NCBI RefSeq assembly: GCF_024345975.1
Contig: NZ_JAGQCD010000022.1
Coordinates: 1 to 59,001, forward strand
From: Cyanobium sp. Cruz-8D1
GTDB lineage: Bacteria; Cyanobacteriota; Cyanobacteriia; PCC-6307; Cyanobiaceae
Reading direction: 5' to 3'
Length of the DNA stretch: 59,001 bases
Position 1 is the stretch's first letter. Every line of letters begins with the position of its first letter. Below are positions 41,169 through 49,705 of this stretch, piece by piece. The notes below the pieces were generated by a model. It had not been told where the DNA came from. It was given only the letters and a program-made list of their open reading frames with translations, and did not search any database. The position numbers were made by a program, and so were the translations under genes.

Positions 41169-44100
41169 TCAGAGGCCGTCGTCCAGGGCTACAAGATCCC
41201 TGAGCTGGCCCACGTCGAAACCACCGAGCCATTCCTCGCCGCTGCCGACGATGTCGGCCGCCAGCTTGGATTTCTCCTCGATCATGCGGTCAATCTTTTC
41301 CTCCACTGAACCGCTGGTGATGAATTTGTGCACCAGTACCCGGTTGGTCTGGCCGATCCGGTAGGCCCTGTCGGTGGCCTGGTTCTCCACCGCAGGATTC
41401 CACCAGCGGTCGATGTGGAACACGTGGCTGGCCCGGGTGAGGTTGAGGCCGACGCCGCCGGCCTTGAGCGACAGCAGGAACAATTGGGGACCGCGGGGAT
41501 CCTCCTGGAAGCGATCCACCATCGCCTGGCGGTCGATCTTGCTGCTGCCCCCATGCAGGAAGGGCACATCCTGGCGCCAGCGCTGTTCCAGGTAGGCCTT
41601 GAGCAGGTGACCCCATTCGGCGAACTGGGTGAACAGCAGGGCCCGATCACCCGCTTCGATCACCTCTTCAAGGATCTCCTCCAGCCGCAGCAGCTTGGCG
41701 CTGCGGCTGGCAAAGCCGTTCTCCACCCGGCCCTCCTTGAGGGCCAGGGCCGGATGGTTGCAGATCTGCTTGAGCCGGGTGAGCAGGGCCAGCACCTGAC
41801 CATGGCGCTGGCCCAAGGGGGCGCGGGCGATGGCATCGAGGCTGTCCTCGACGGTCTTGCGGTAGAGCTTCGTCTGCTCCCCAGACAGGCCCACCCACTC
41901 GCGCAGCTCCACCTTCTCCGGCAGGTCGGAGATGATCGAACGGTCGGTCTTCAGCCGCCGCAGGATGAACGGCCCGACCCGGGCCTTGAGATCCCGCAGG
42001 GAGCTCATGTCGCCATAGCGCTCGATCGGCAGCCGGTAGCGCTGGCGGAAGAAACCCTCCTCCCCCAGCACCCGGGGATTGAGGAAGTCCATCAGGGCCC
42101 ACAGCTCACTCACCCGGTTCTCCACGGGGGTGCCGGTGAGGGCGATGCGGAAGCGGCCCTGCTTGCCGGGGCGGGCCAGGTCGCGGGCCGCCTGGCTCTG
42201 CTTGGCTGAGGGGTTCTTGATCGCCTGGGCTTCGTCGATCACCATGCCCTGCCAGTCGATGCTCTCCAGCAGTTCGCTGTCGCGCTGCAGCAGCCCGTAG
42301 CTGGTGAGCACCAGATCCACCCCGTCGAGGGCTTTGGCCAGTTTGTCGGGGGTGGAGGGCCGGCGGGGGCCGTAGTGCTCCCGCACCTCCAGATCCGGGG
42401 TGAAGCCCGCCGCCTCACGCTTCCAGTTGGTCAGCACGGAGGTGGGGGCCACCAGCAGCACGGGACGCTTCAGCTCCTGTTCCACCTTGAGGTGCTGCAG
42501 GAAGGCCAGCAGCTGGACCGTCTTGCCCAGGCCCATGTCGTCGGCCAGGCAGGCCCCCTGGTCGAAGCGGTGCAGGAAGGCCAGCCAGCCCAGGCCCCGT
42601 TCCTGGTAGGGCCGCAGCTGGCCGGCGAAGCCCTCGGGTGCCGGCAGGGGATCCGGGGCCTTCTGCTGGTGGTATTGCTCCAGGACGGCGTGCAGCCTGG
42701 GCCCGGCGGTGAAGCGATGCACCGGCAGCCGCATCAGGGTGTCGCCGTCGCTGGCGGTCAGCCGCAGGGCATCGTCGAGGCTGAGGTTGGGATCGGCGGC
42801 GCAGAAGCGCGTGGCGTTCTTGAGATCGCTGGGGCGCAACTCGATCCAGGCCCCCTTGTGCTGCACCAGCGGACTGCGCTTGGCGGACAGGCGCTCGAGG
42901 TCCTTCAGGTTGAGCGTGACACCGCCGATCATCAGCTCCCATGTCCACTGCAGGCTTTCCCCCAGGGAGAAGCCGCGGGAACGCTCGGGCAGCTCGGCTT
43001 CGATCGAAAGGCCCAGGCGGCTGGCCAGGCCCCCACTGAGGCTGGCGGGCAGCACCACGCCCACCCCCACGTCGCGCAGCTGGGTGGCGGCGGTGCGCAC
43101 CAGCACGAAGGCCTCGGCTGGCGTCAGCTGCATGGTTTCGGGAGCCGCCGCATCCAGGCCCCGCCCGATCGGTTCGAACACCTGCAGGGCCCGCCCCATC
43201 CCCTCCAGCAGCAGCTGGCCCGGTTCGGCCACCTCCACTTCGCCCAGCTGCAGCCTGCCGTCGCCCGCATTCCAGACGGTGCGGGCCGGCGTGCGCAGGC
43301 TGGGGTCGGCCTCGGCCTGCAGGGAGAAGCGCAACTCCCAGAGGTCCTCGCCCTCCTCGGGGGTGAACAGCTCCAGGCAGGTCCTGGCCGGTGCCACGCG
43401 CCCCGCCACCGCTTCGCGCCAGTGCTGGGTGGCCACGGCCAACCGTTCCCGCTCCTCCTCATCCAGCTCGAGGCGGCCGGGGCCGGGGCCGAGGGCCTTC
43501 TGCCAGGCGCCCAGCAGGGGATCGAGACCCTCGGCCCCGGGCCGGAAGCCGCAACGCAGCTGGCCATCGAGGAGGGCCTCCAGCAGGCTGGCCACCCGCA
43601 GCCGGCCGCTGCCGGGACGGCGGCAGGCCAGGCTCGACTCCCCTGACGCCCCGGCAGCCATGGCGCAGGTGGCCACCTGGGGCAGTCGGATCGCCAGTTC
43701 CTCCAGCCGGCGCCGGTCCCCTTCCCGGTTGAGCAGGGGCAGCCAGCGGGCCCGGTCCTCCTCCACCTGGGGCAACCAGCGGCCCCGGGCGATCAGGCTC
43801 AGGGCCCAGCGCTCCAGATGGCTCCACCAGCGCAGATCGTCGGCCAGACCGGGATCGTCGCCGGAGAGGGGCAACCCGGCGAGCCAGTCGCCGGCCCCGG
43901 CGGGATCGAGGGCCAGTCCCTCCACCCGCCAGGGCCACCACTGCACCTCCTTCGGAATCGGCTCGCCCGCCTGCAGCGGCAGACCGCTCCAGGCCACCAG
44001 CCCCTCACTGGCGGCCTTGCGCCGCCCCCGGGCCCCCTGGCTGCGGCTGGGCAGGGTGAGCAGGGCCTCCGCCGGGCGGAAGGCTTCCGACCAGAGGCCA

Positions 44101-44270
44101 TGGTCATCCAGCCAGGCACCAAGGTCGTCGACGCTGAGGGACAGGGGATGGTCGGGAACGGTGAGCAGCGGCGCCACCGGAGCGGCGACCCTCCAGGTGT
44201 CGGCCCAGAGCAGCAGTCGGCCCCCGGCCCCTTCCGGCGGAAACAGCCAGGTGGCGTGCAGAAGACTCAT
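41169..44270 (-). CDS. SNF2-family DNA-dependent ATPase/helicase
   Basis: A 1033-residue protein. The N-terminal half (about 1-500) is the SNF2-associated region found in bacterial homologues (DUF3670-like, HepA-type). The motor has motif I ADDMGLGKTVQLLAFL near residue 578, motif II VIDEAQAIKN near 677, motif III LTGTPVEN, and in the second lobe KAGGVGLNLTRASHVFHIDR with the final RAYRIGQTNRVLVHKFI. It translocates on double-stranded DNA and may help transcription or repair. The stop is 30 bases from the convergent desaturase; its start overlaps the stop of the upstream membrane protein gene by 4 bases. Confidence 0.93.
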   Translation of the reverse strand: MSLLHATWLFPPEGAGGRLLLWADTWRVAAPVAPLLTVPDHPLSLSVDDLGAWLDDHGLWSEAFRPAEALLTLPSRSQGARGRRKAASEGLVAWSGLPLQAGEPIPKEVQWWPWRVEGLALDPAGAGDWLAGLPLSGDDPGLADDLRWWSHLERWALSLIARGRWLPQVEEDRARWLPLLNREGDRRRLEELAIRLPQVATCAMAAGASGESSLACRRPGSGRLRVASLLEALLDGQLRCGFRPGAEGLDPLLGAWQKALGPGPGRLELDEEERERLAVATQHWREAVAGRVAPARTCLELFTPEEGEDLWELRFSLQAEADPSLRTPARTVWNAGDGRLQLGEVEVAEPGQLLLEGMGRALQVFEPIGRGLDAAAPETMQLTPAEAFVLVRTAATQLRDVGVGVVLPASLSGGLASRLGLSIEAELPERSRGFSLGESLQWTWELMIGGVTLNLKDLERLSAKRSPLVQHKGAWIELRPSDLKNATRFCAADPNLSLDDALRLTASDGDTLMRLPVHRFTAGPRLHAVLEQYHQQKAPDPLPAPEGFAGQLRPYQERGLGWLAFLHRFDQGACLADDMGLGKTVQLLAFLQHLKVEQELKRPVLLVAPTSVLTNWKREAAGFTPDLEVREHYGPRRPSTPDKLAKALDGVDLVLTSYGLLQRDSELLESIDWQGMVIDEAQAIKNPSAKQSQAARDLARPGKQGRFRIALTGTPVENRVSELWALMDFLNPRVLGEEGFFRQRYRLPIERYGDMSSLRDLKARVGPFILRRLKTDRSIISDLPEKVELREWVGLSGEQTKLYRKTVEDSLDAIARAPLGQRHGQVLALLTRLKQICNHPALALKEGRVENGFASRSAKLLRLEEILEEVIEAGDRALLFTQFAEWGHLLKAYLEQRWRQDVPFLHGGSSKIDRQAMVDRFQEDPRGPQLFLLSLKAGGVGLNLTRASHVFHIDRWWNPAVENQATDRAYRIGQTNRVLVHKFITSGSVEEKIDRMIEEKSKLAADIVGSGEEWLGGFDVGQLRDLVALDDGL

Positions 44271-44743
44271 GGCCGCAGGGCGGGCAGCAGGCGTTGGGCG
44301 CCCCTCAGCAGCAGGGCGCTGCCGATCAGGGGAAGCCAGAGCGGCAACCAGCCGCGCATCAGGTCGACGATCGCCTCAGCGGCGCTGTGCGCCAGGGGCT
44401 GGTGGAGCAGGGAATGGATCTCCTGGACGGGCAGGGCCAGGGCGGTGACCACCACGGGCCCCCCCAGGCTGCGGATGCCGCACACCGCCCCCACCAGGCC
44501 GGCGGCCAGGTGCTCGTCGTCCGGATCGACCCGCTGCAGGTGAAAGGCCAGCAGGCCGTAGAAGAAGCCGCAGCCCGCCGATCGCAACCCGCTCTCCAGC
44601 CCGGCCGGCAGGCCGATCAGGGCAGCGGCCAGTCCGCCCAGCAGCGCCCACGACAGGGACTGCAGCCGCAGACGGGCACGGGAATCGTCGGACGCCTGGG
44701 TCAACGGCAAGGCCTTGGCGATGGCCCGATCATGCCTGGCCAT
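44267..44743 (-). CDS. Small membrane protein of unknown function
   Basis: About 158 residues from the ATG at 44743. It has hydrophobic segments at about residues 30-50 (SWALLGGLAAALIGLPAGLE), 62-80, 90-110 (AGLVGAVCGIRSLGG) and 128-150 (WLPLWLPLIGSALLLRG). It is not matched to a family. The stop overlaps the SNF2 start, suggesting translational coupling, and it diverges from the GAF/HD-GYP gene. Confidence 0.65.
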   Translation of the reverse strand: MARHDRAIAKALPLTQASDDSRARLRLQSLSWALLGGLAAALIGLPAGLESGLRSAGCGFFYGLLAFHLQRVDPDDEHLAAGLVGAVCGIRSLGGPVVVTALALPVQEIHSLLHQPLAHSAAEAIVDLMRGWLPLWLPLIGSALLLRGAQRLLPALRP

Positions 44744-44763
44744 CGGCAGGCCTACATTATCGA

Positions 44764-46767
44764 GTGCCGCTGGCTCTGCCAGCTGTTCGACCAGCACAGC
44801 CCTTTCTTCAGCCTTTCACCCTCCCCCCTGGCCGGTCATCGGACGCTGCTCCGATCACGGCCATCGGGTCGTGCCCTGGGGTCCCCCAGGGTCGGGGTTT
44901 CCCTCCACGGCAGGCCACCCCCTGGAGCGCCGCCCATCCGCCACCGCACGCCTCCGACGCCCACCAGGCGCGACGCGCGCTGCCGGAGATGCTCCAGATC
45001 GCGACGGCCATCAGTGGCGCGGCCAGCCTTCCGGCCCTGCTGCGGCAGATCCTCTCCAGTGCCAGGGATCTCACCCTCAGTGATGCGGGCAGCATCTACC
45101 TGGTGGAGGAGGACAAGGGGGAGAAACGGCTCTGGTTCACGGCGTTCCAGAACAGCACCCTGGCGGCCCGCGGGGCCGGCATCGATTCCGACCTGCTGGG
45201 TGTGCGCTTCCCGATCACCCCCGAGCGACTGGTGGGCTGGACGGCCCTGCACGGCAAGGTGCTCAACCTGCCCGATGTGTACGCGATCCCCCCGGACCGT
45301 CCGTACCACTTCGATGCCGGTCTCGATCACCGCACCGGCTATCGGGCGGTGTCGATGCTGGTGGTGCCGCTGCGGACCATGGCCGGGGACGTGGTGGGGG
45401 TGATGCAGCTGATCAACAGGAAGCGGGAGGCGGCTGCGGTGCTTACCCCCGAGACGGCGGCGGCGTTGGTGCGTCCCTTCGATGCCGGCGACCAGCAGTT
45501 GATCGAGGCCCTGGCGGCCCTGGCGGCTGTCTGCGTCGAGCGCACCCAGGCCCTGGAAGGGCAGCAGCGGCAGATCGATTCGATGATCGCCCTGCTGGCG
45601 GGGGCGATCGATGCCCGCAGTTCCCACACCGGTCGCCACTGTTCCCGGGTGCCGGAGCTGGCGCTGCTGCTGGCGGAGGCGGCAGAAGCCACCGAGGTGG
45701 GGCCGCTGGCCCCCTTCCGCTTCAGCTCAGAGGCGGAGCGGCGGGAGTTCCGCACGGCGGCCTGGCTGCACGACTGCGGCAAGCCCATGACCCCCGAGGC
45801 GGTGGTGGAGAAGGCCACCAAGCTGGACGCCCCCTGCAACCGGATTCATGAGATCCGCACCCGCTTCGAGGTGCTGCTGCGGGATGGCCGCATCGCCCTG
45901 CTGGAGGGCCTGCTGGCGGGCGGTGACCCGGAAACCCTGCAGCGGGATTACGCGCAACTGGAGCAGGAGCTGCGGCTTGATTTCGCCTGCGTGGCCCGCT
46001 GCAACCTGGGCAGCGAAGGAACCGATCCTGACGATCTCGCCCAGCTGCAGCGGCTGGCGGGGCGTCGCTGGTGGCGCCATTTCGACGACCGACTGGGCCT
46101 GGGCTGGGAGGAGCAGGTCCGGTACGGCGTGCCGCTGCAGCCCTTGCCGGCCCCCGAGACCCTGCTCAGCGATGCCCCTCACCATCGTCTGCCCAGACCT
46201 GCGGCCGACGTGCCGGAGTCCAGCTGGGGCTTCAATCTGACGGTGCCCGAGCTGCTCTACAACCGCGGCGAGCTCTCCAACCTGTCGGTGGCCAGGGGCA
46301 CGCTCACCGGCGAGGAGATCGACAAGATCCGCGAGCACATGATCCACACGATCGTGATGCTGGAGAGCATGGCTTTCCCCCCCTCCATGGGCCGCGTCGC
46401 TGAAATCGCCGGGGGGCACCACGAAACCCTCGACGGCCGGGGCTACCCGAGGGGACTGACGGCGGAGCAACTGTCGATCCCGGCCCGGATCCTGGCCATC
46501 GCCGACATCTTCGAGGCTCTCACCGCCCCCGATCGCCCCTACAAGCAGGGGATGCCCCTGTCCCAGTCTTTGAAGATCCTGGCCGGCCTGCGGGACCGTG
46601 GCCGCATCGATGCGGACCTGTTCGATCTCTTCCTGCGATCAGGGGTTTACATCACTTATGCCCAGCGATTCCTCGCCGTTGACCAGATCGATGCGGTGGA
46701 TCTGGACGCTCTGCTGAAGCCTGGCGCCCAGGCGTCCTCAGGATCGCGGGCGGACGGCCAGCCCTGA
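44764..46767 (+). CDS. GAF/HD-GYP protein, probable cyclic di-GMP phosphodiesterase
   Basis: Up to 667 residues from a GTG at 44764. The first 70-75 residues are Pro/Arg-rich without a domain, so the true start may be nearer 44989. A GAF domain follows (LPALLRQILSSARDLTLSDA to about residue 260). An HD-GYP domain then has HTGRHCSRVPEL, the metal motif LHDCGKPMTPEAV near 335, a long insert, and HHETLDGRGYPRGLTAEQL near 550 with ADIFEALTAPDRPYKQ. The catalytic motifs are complete, unlike the broken copy at 19821-20912. A hairpin terminator follows the stop. Confidence 0.88.
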   Translation: MPLALPAVRPAQPFLQPFTLPPGRSSDAAPITAIGSCPGVPQGRGFPPRQATPWSAAHPPPHASDAHQARRALPEMLQIATAISGAASLPALLRQILSSARDLTLSDAGSIYLVEEDKGEKRLWFTAFQNSTLAARGAGIDSDLLGVRFPITPERLVGWTALHGKVLNLPDVYAIPPDRPYHFDAGLDHRTGYRAVSMLVVPLRTMAGDVVGVMQLINRKREAAAVLTPETAAALVRPFDAGDQQLIEALAALAAVCVERTQALEGQQRQIDSMIALLAGAIDARSSHTGRHCSRVPELALLLAEAAEATEVGPLAPFRFSSEAERREFRTAAWLHDCGKPMTPEAVVEKATKLDAPCNRIHEIRTRFEVLLRDGRIALLEGLLAGGDPETLQRDYAQLEQELRLDFACVARCNLGSEGTDPDDLAQLQRLAGRRWWRHFDDRLGLGWEEQVRYGVPLQPLPAPETLLSDAPHHRLPRPAADVPESSWGFNLTVPELLYNRGELSNLSVARGTLTGEEIDKIREHMIHTIVMLESMAFPPSMGRVAEIAGGHHETLDGRGYPRGLTAEQLSIPARILAIADIFEALTAPDRPYKQGMPLSQSLKILAGLRDRGRIDADLFDLFLRSGVYITYAQRFLAVDQIDAVDLDALLKPGAQASSGSRADGQP

Positions 46768-46777
46768 CGCTGGCAAG

Positions 46778-46810
46778 GTGGGTGATGGGGCCAGCAGGGC
46801 CACCCACTTT
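46778..46810 (+). terminator. Hairpin after the GAF/HD-GYP gene
   Basis: Ten bases past the stop is GTGGGTG, a 16-base loop and CACCCAC, a perfect 7-base stem. The loop contains GGCC twice and can extend the stem. Only three T follow, so it is a weak intrinsic terminator or a transcript-stabilising hairpin. Confidence 0.45.
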
Positions 46811-46830
46811 CTGGTATCTGTTGTTACCTA

Positions 46831-47503
46831 ATGCCTGACTCTCTTCGGGGCGAACAACTGCCGCGGCGGGGTGTCGATCGCCATCCCAACGTCATCATCC
46901 TCGACCTGGCCCACGTGACCGAGTGCCCGATGGAATCCTCCGACCTGCTGGACCGCCAGCTCTGTTCGCTGGGGGATGATGGGGTCGAGATTCTCCTCTC
47001 CCGTGCCGGCCGGCTCCTTCTGGTGTCCAGGTCCGACTGGGCCATCACCGATCGGATCGACGCCTACGAGCATCTGGATTCGGCCCGCGTGGCCGCCGAG
47101 TGGCCGCTGCTGTCGTGGTACGAGCCCAGGCCGCTGCGGGCGCCGCCGCCCCGTTGTGGCCGGTGATTTCGTCATCCGCCGGGGGGATCCAGGCGACGAG
47201 CTGTTCCTGGTGCGTTCCGGCGCCTTCGACATCGCCCTCGAGATCAAGACCGGTGATGGCGTCTGCCATCCCACCCGGCTGGCCACCTTCGGCGAGATCG
47301 GTTTCGTGGCCCAGACGCCCCGCACCGCCGACACCATCGCCACCCGCCCCGGCGAGTGCTGGGTGCTGCACCGCAGCGACTTCGAGGCCCTCAGGGCCAG
47401 CCATCCCGATGTGGGGATCGCCCTGCTCAAGGCGCTCACCTGCGACATCGGCGCCAAGCTCAGCCAGACAAGCGTCCAGCAGACGCTGATGGAGCCCTCC
47501 TGA
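46831..47503 (+). pseudogene. Frameshifted STAS plus cyclic-nucleotide-binding fragment
   Basis: The first frame from the ATG at 46831 gives a STAS-like half (PNVIILDLAHVTECPMESSD, then LLSRAGRLLLVSRSDWAITD) and stops at 47166. A second frame continues the protein with AGDFVIRRGDPGDELFLVRS and RLATFGEIGFVAQTPRTADT to a stop at 47503, a cNMP-binding beta roll. Joining them needs one frameshift near 47130-47165. STAS followed by cNMP binding is the C-terminal half of SulP/SLC26-type anion transporters, and also of some glutaminases; the N-terminal enzyme or transporter is missing here. No function is expected. Confidence 0.75.
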
Positions 47504-47632
47504 GCGCGGTGCTCGGCGGCTGCCGAGGACACGGGCACGCGGGTGGAGGAGGCCTGGGAGGGCTGATCATCGCCCCTGACGGAGATTGGGGACTGCGGTC
47601 TGGCTGACACCGCCAGAACTCCCTGAACGTCT

Positions 47633-48763
47633 TCAGGCCTGGCTCAGGCGACCGAACAGTCGCCCTTCGAGGCTCACGAAACGCCAAGGTAAGCGACGGT
47701 GGCGGGGCAGATGCCGGTCGAAGAGCGCGTCGTACTCGCGCACCGGCTGGGCGCCGCGCTGGCGCTTGAACGAACCCGCTCCACCGCTGAGACTGACCCG
47801 CAACCCGCGCCGCTGTGCCAGCAGCACCTTGTGCATAAAGGCCATCCGGTACAGACCAAGCCGCCGCGGCAATGCCTGGTCGTAGCCGACGAAGCAACCC
47901 GTCAGATAGGACCCATTCTCCATGTAAAAGCTGAAGGCATCCAGGCGGCCGCTCTGCGGTTCGCGGAACAGACTGGCGCGGAACATCGGCGTGGCCAGCA
48001 TCAGCGCGAAATAGGCTGAATTGAACTGGGCATTGTGACGGCAGTGCTTCCGTATATATAGGCGCCGGTAGAGATCCGTGAGGCGCTGCAGGTCCTCCTG
48101 GCTCAGTGAGGTCTTGTCGTCACTGACCAGAAAAGGGCTGGTTTGCAGCAGGCGCAGATCCTTGCGCACATCGCTGTGGCGCAGGAAGGGGGCCGGCCGG
48201 GGATCCGACACATAGGTCACACGGGTGGTGAGCAAGCGGCAGCCGGCAGCCAGCAGATGGCTGGTCAACTCAGGTTCCAGCTCTGGATTCACGGTCCGAT
48301 AGACGATCGCGTGGTCGTTGAATTCAGCTGCCAGCCAGTGGATGAGAGCCTCGATCTGGGGCTGGTTCAACCGCAGGGGGGGATTGGTGGACAACAGCCA
48401 GTTGTTGACATAGACGACCCGCTCAAGGCCCAGCCGCATCAGACCCAGCCGCATCAGACCAGCGCCAGCCTTGAGCAGGGCCAGCTGCCAAGGACGGGCC
48501 CAGCGACGGGCCTCCTCCAACGGGTAGTGCACATAGCGGCTGATCGGGGAGCAGACATCGCTGAACTCCCGACCCGCCTCCACCACCAGTACCGGGATGG
48601 TGGTGCCGAAAGCGCGGATCAGGCGCAGCTCACCACCGAGGTTGGCGCCGAAGTGGCATGGACCGCATCGAGAGAGTGCCGAGAGCAGAGGCTCCCGGTC
48701 GGCTTCGATGCGCGGATCTCCGGGTGTGATCCAATTGATCACACCAGCATCAGACGCAACCAC
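47633..48763 (-). CDS. GNAT-like (FemAB/BioF2-type) acyltransferase family protein
   Basis: A 376-residue protein. The C-terminal half has the arrangement of peptidoglycan-type aminoacyl/acyl transferases with a GNAT-like fold: DLYRRLYIRKHCRHNAQFNS, then SGRLDAFSFYMENGSYLTGC and FVGYDQALPRRLGLYRMAFM. This reads as a strand pair and helix leading to the acceptor site. The N-terminal half is less clear. A 15-base unit is duplicated inside it (LMRLGLMRLG). The substrate is unknown; the neighbouring methyltransferase is divergent. Confidence 0.6.
   Translation of the reverse strand: MVASDAGVINWITPGDPRIEADREPLLSALSRCGPCHFGANLGGELRLIRAFGTTIPVLVVEAGREFSDVCSPISRYVHYPLEEARRWARPWQLALLKAGAGLMRLGLMRLGLERVVYVNNWLLSTNPPLRLNQPQIEALIHWLAAEFNDHAIVYRTVNPELEPELTSHLLAAGCRLLTTRVTYVSDPRPAPFLRHSDVRKDLRLLQTSPFLVSDDKTSLSQEDLQRLTDLYRRLYIRKHCRHNAQFNSAYFALMLATPMFRASLFREPQSGRLDAFSFYMENGSYLTGCFVGYDQALPRRLGLYRMAFMHKVLLAQRRGLRVSLSGGAGSFKRQRGAQPVREYDALFDRHLPRHRRLPWRFVSLEGRLFGRLSQA
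48431..48460. repeat. 15-base exact tandem duplication inside the acyltransferase gene
   Basis: CAGCCGCATCAGACC occurs twice back to back at 48431-48445 and 48446-48460. It keeps the frame and adds five residues, giving LMRLG twice. It is a recent or slippage-prone duplication, since the copies are identical. Confidence 0.85.
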
Positions 48764-48820
48764 GGATTAAGCCTCCGGCTCATGCCGGGCTAAGACTGCT
48801 CGACACGTGGGCAGCGGGGA

Positions 48821-49654
48821 ATGGTTGACCATGATCAGGCCGCGTCTGACCACGCTGGCGGGTACTGGGACGATCAGGCCAGGACCAGCCCCGAACAGTT
48901 TAACTTCCCACTCTGGCGCCGCTACTGCGACCTCCTCCACAGCCGCTGGCTGCGCTCGTGGCTGAAGAGCCGGACCTTCACCAAGGTGCTCAAGACCGAT
49001 CTGTTCGAGGAAGCCCTCGGGGATGGTCTGGCGGATGTTCTGGCGACCCTCACCCTCCCGGGCGGCGAATGCCATGGCGTGGATGTGTCCTCGGTGCTGG
49101 CGGCCCAGGCACTGAAGCGTCACCCCAGTCTCAGGGTCCACTGTGGTGATGTGCGCTGCCTACCGCTGGCCGCCGAGCAGTTCGATCTGGTCGTCTCCGA
49201 TTCGACCCTCGATCATTTCGCGCATCCCGCCGAGCTCCAGAAGGCGCTGAGCGAGCTGCATCGCGTGATGGCGCCGGGAGGGCTGCTGGCCCTCACCCTC
49301 GATAACCCACAGCATCCGCTGGTGGCGCTGCGGAATCATTTCGGCGGTCCGTGGATGGGCCGAAGCGCCGTGATGCCCTACTTCGTGGGGCACACCCTGG
49401 GGTTGCGGCAGCTCTCAGGGGAGCTGCGCGCGCTCGGCTTCGAGCTGCTCTGCGATGACCACCTGATGCATGCCCCACGCCTGCTGGCTCTGCATCTGAG
49501 CCGCCTATGGCCCGCCGAGGGGCCGGCTGCCCACTGGTTTCTCCGGAGCCTGCTGGCCTGCGAGGGGCTCGCCCGACTGCCAACGGCGCGCTTCAGCGGC
49601 CACTTCGTGGCGATTCTGGCCCGCAAGCCAAAGGCGCCCGCCTCCAGCCCTTGA
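48821..49654 (+). CDS. Class I SAM-dependent methyltransferase
   Basis: A 277-residue protein of the methyltransferase type 11/25 class. The post-motifs are clear: CHGVDVSSVLAAQALKRHPS (strand 2 acid), VHCGDVRCLPLAAEQFDLVV (motif II) and SELHRVMAPGGLLALTLDNP (motif III). Motif I is altered: where a D-x-G-x-G-x-G loop is expected the sequence is LFEEALGDGLADVLATLTL. This may weaken SAM binding or reflect a variant loop. The substrate is unknown. alaS starts 51 bases downstream on the same strand. Confidence 0.78.
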   Translation: MVDHDQAASDHAGGYWDDQARTSPEQFNFPLWRRYCDLLHSRWLRSWLKSRTFTKVLKTDLFEEALGDGLADVLATLTLPGGECHGVDVSSVLAAQALKRHPSLRVHCGDVRCLPLAAEQFDLVVSDSTLDHFAHPAELQKALSELHRVMAPGGLLALTLDNPQHPLVALRNHFGGPWMGRSAVMPYFVGHTLGLRQLSGELRALGFELLCDDHLMHAPRLLALHLSRLWPAEGPAAHWFLRSLLACEGLARLPTARFSGHFVAILARKPKAPASSP

Positions 49655-49705
49655 GCACGCTGGGCGATCATGCCCTGTTCAGGCAAGTTTCGCTCCGCTT
49701 CCGCC

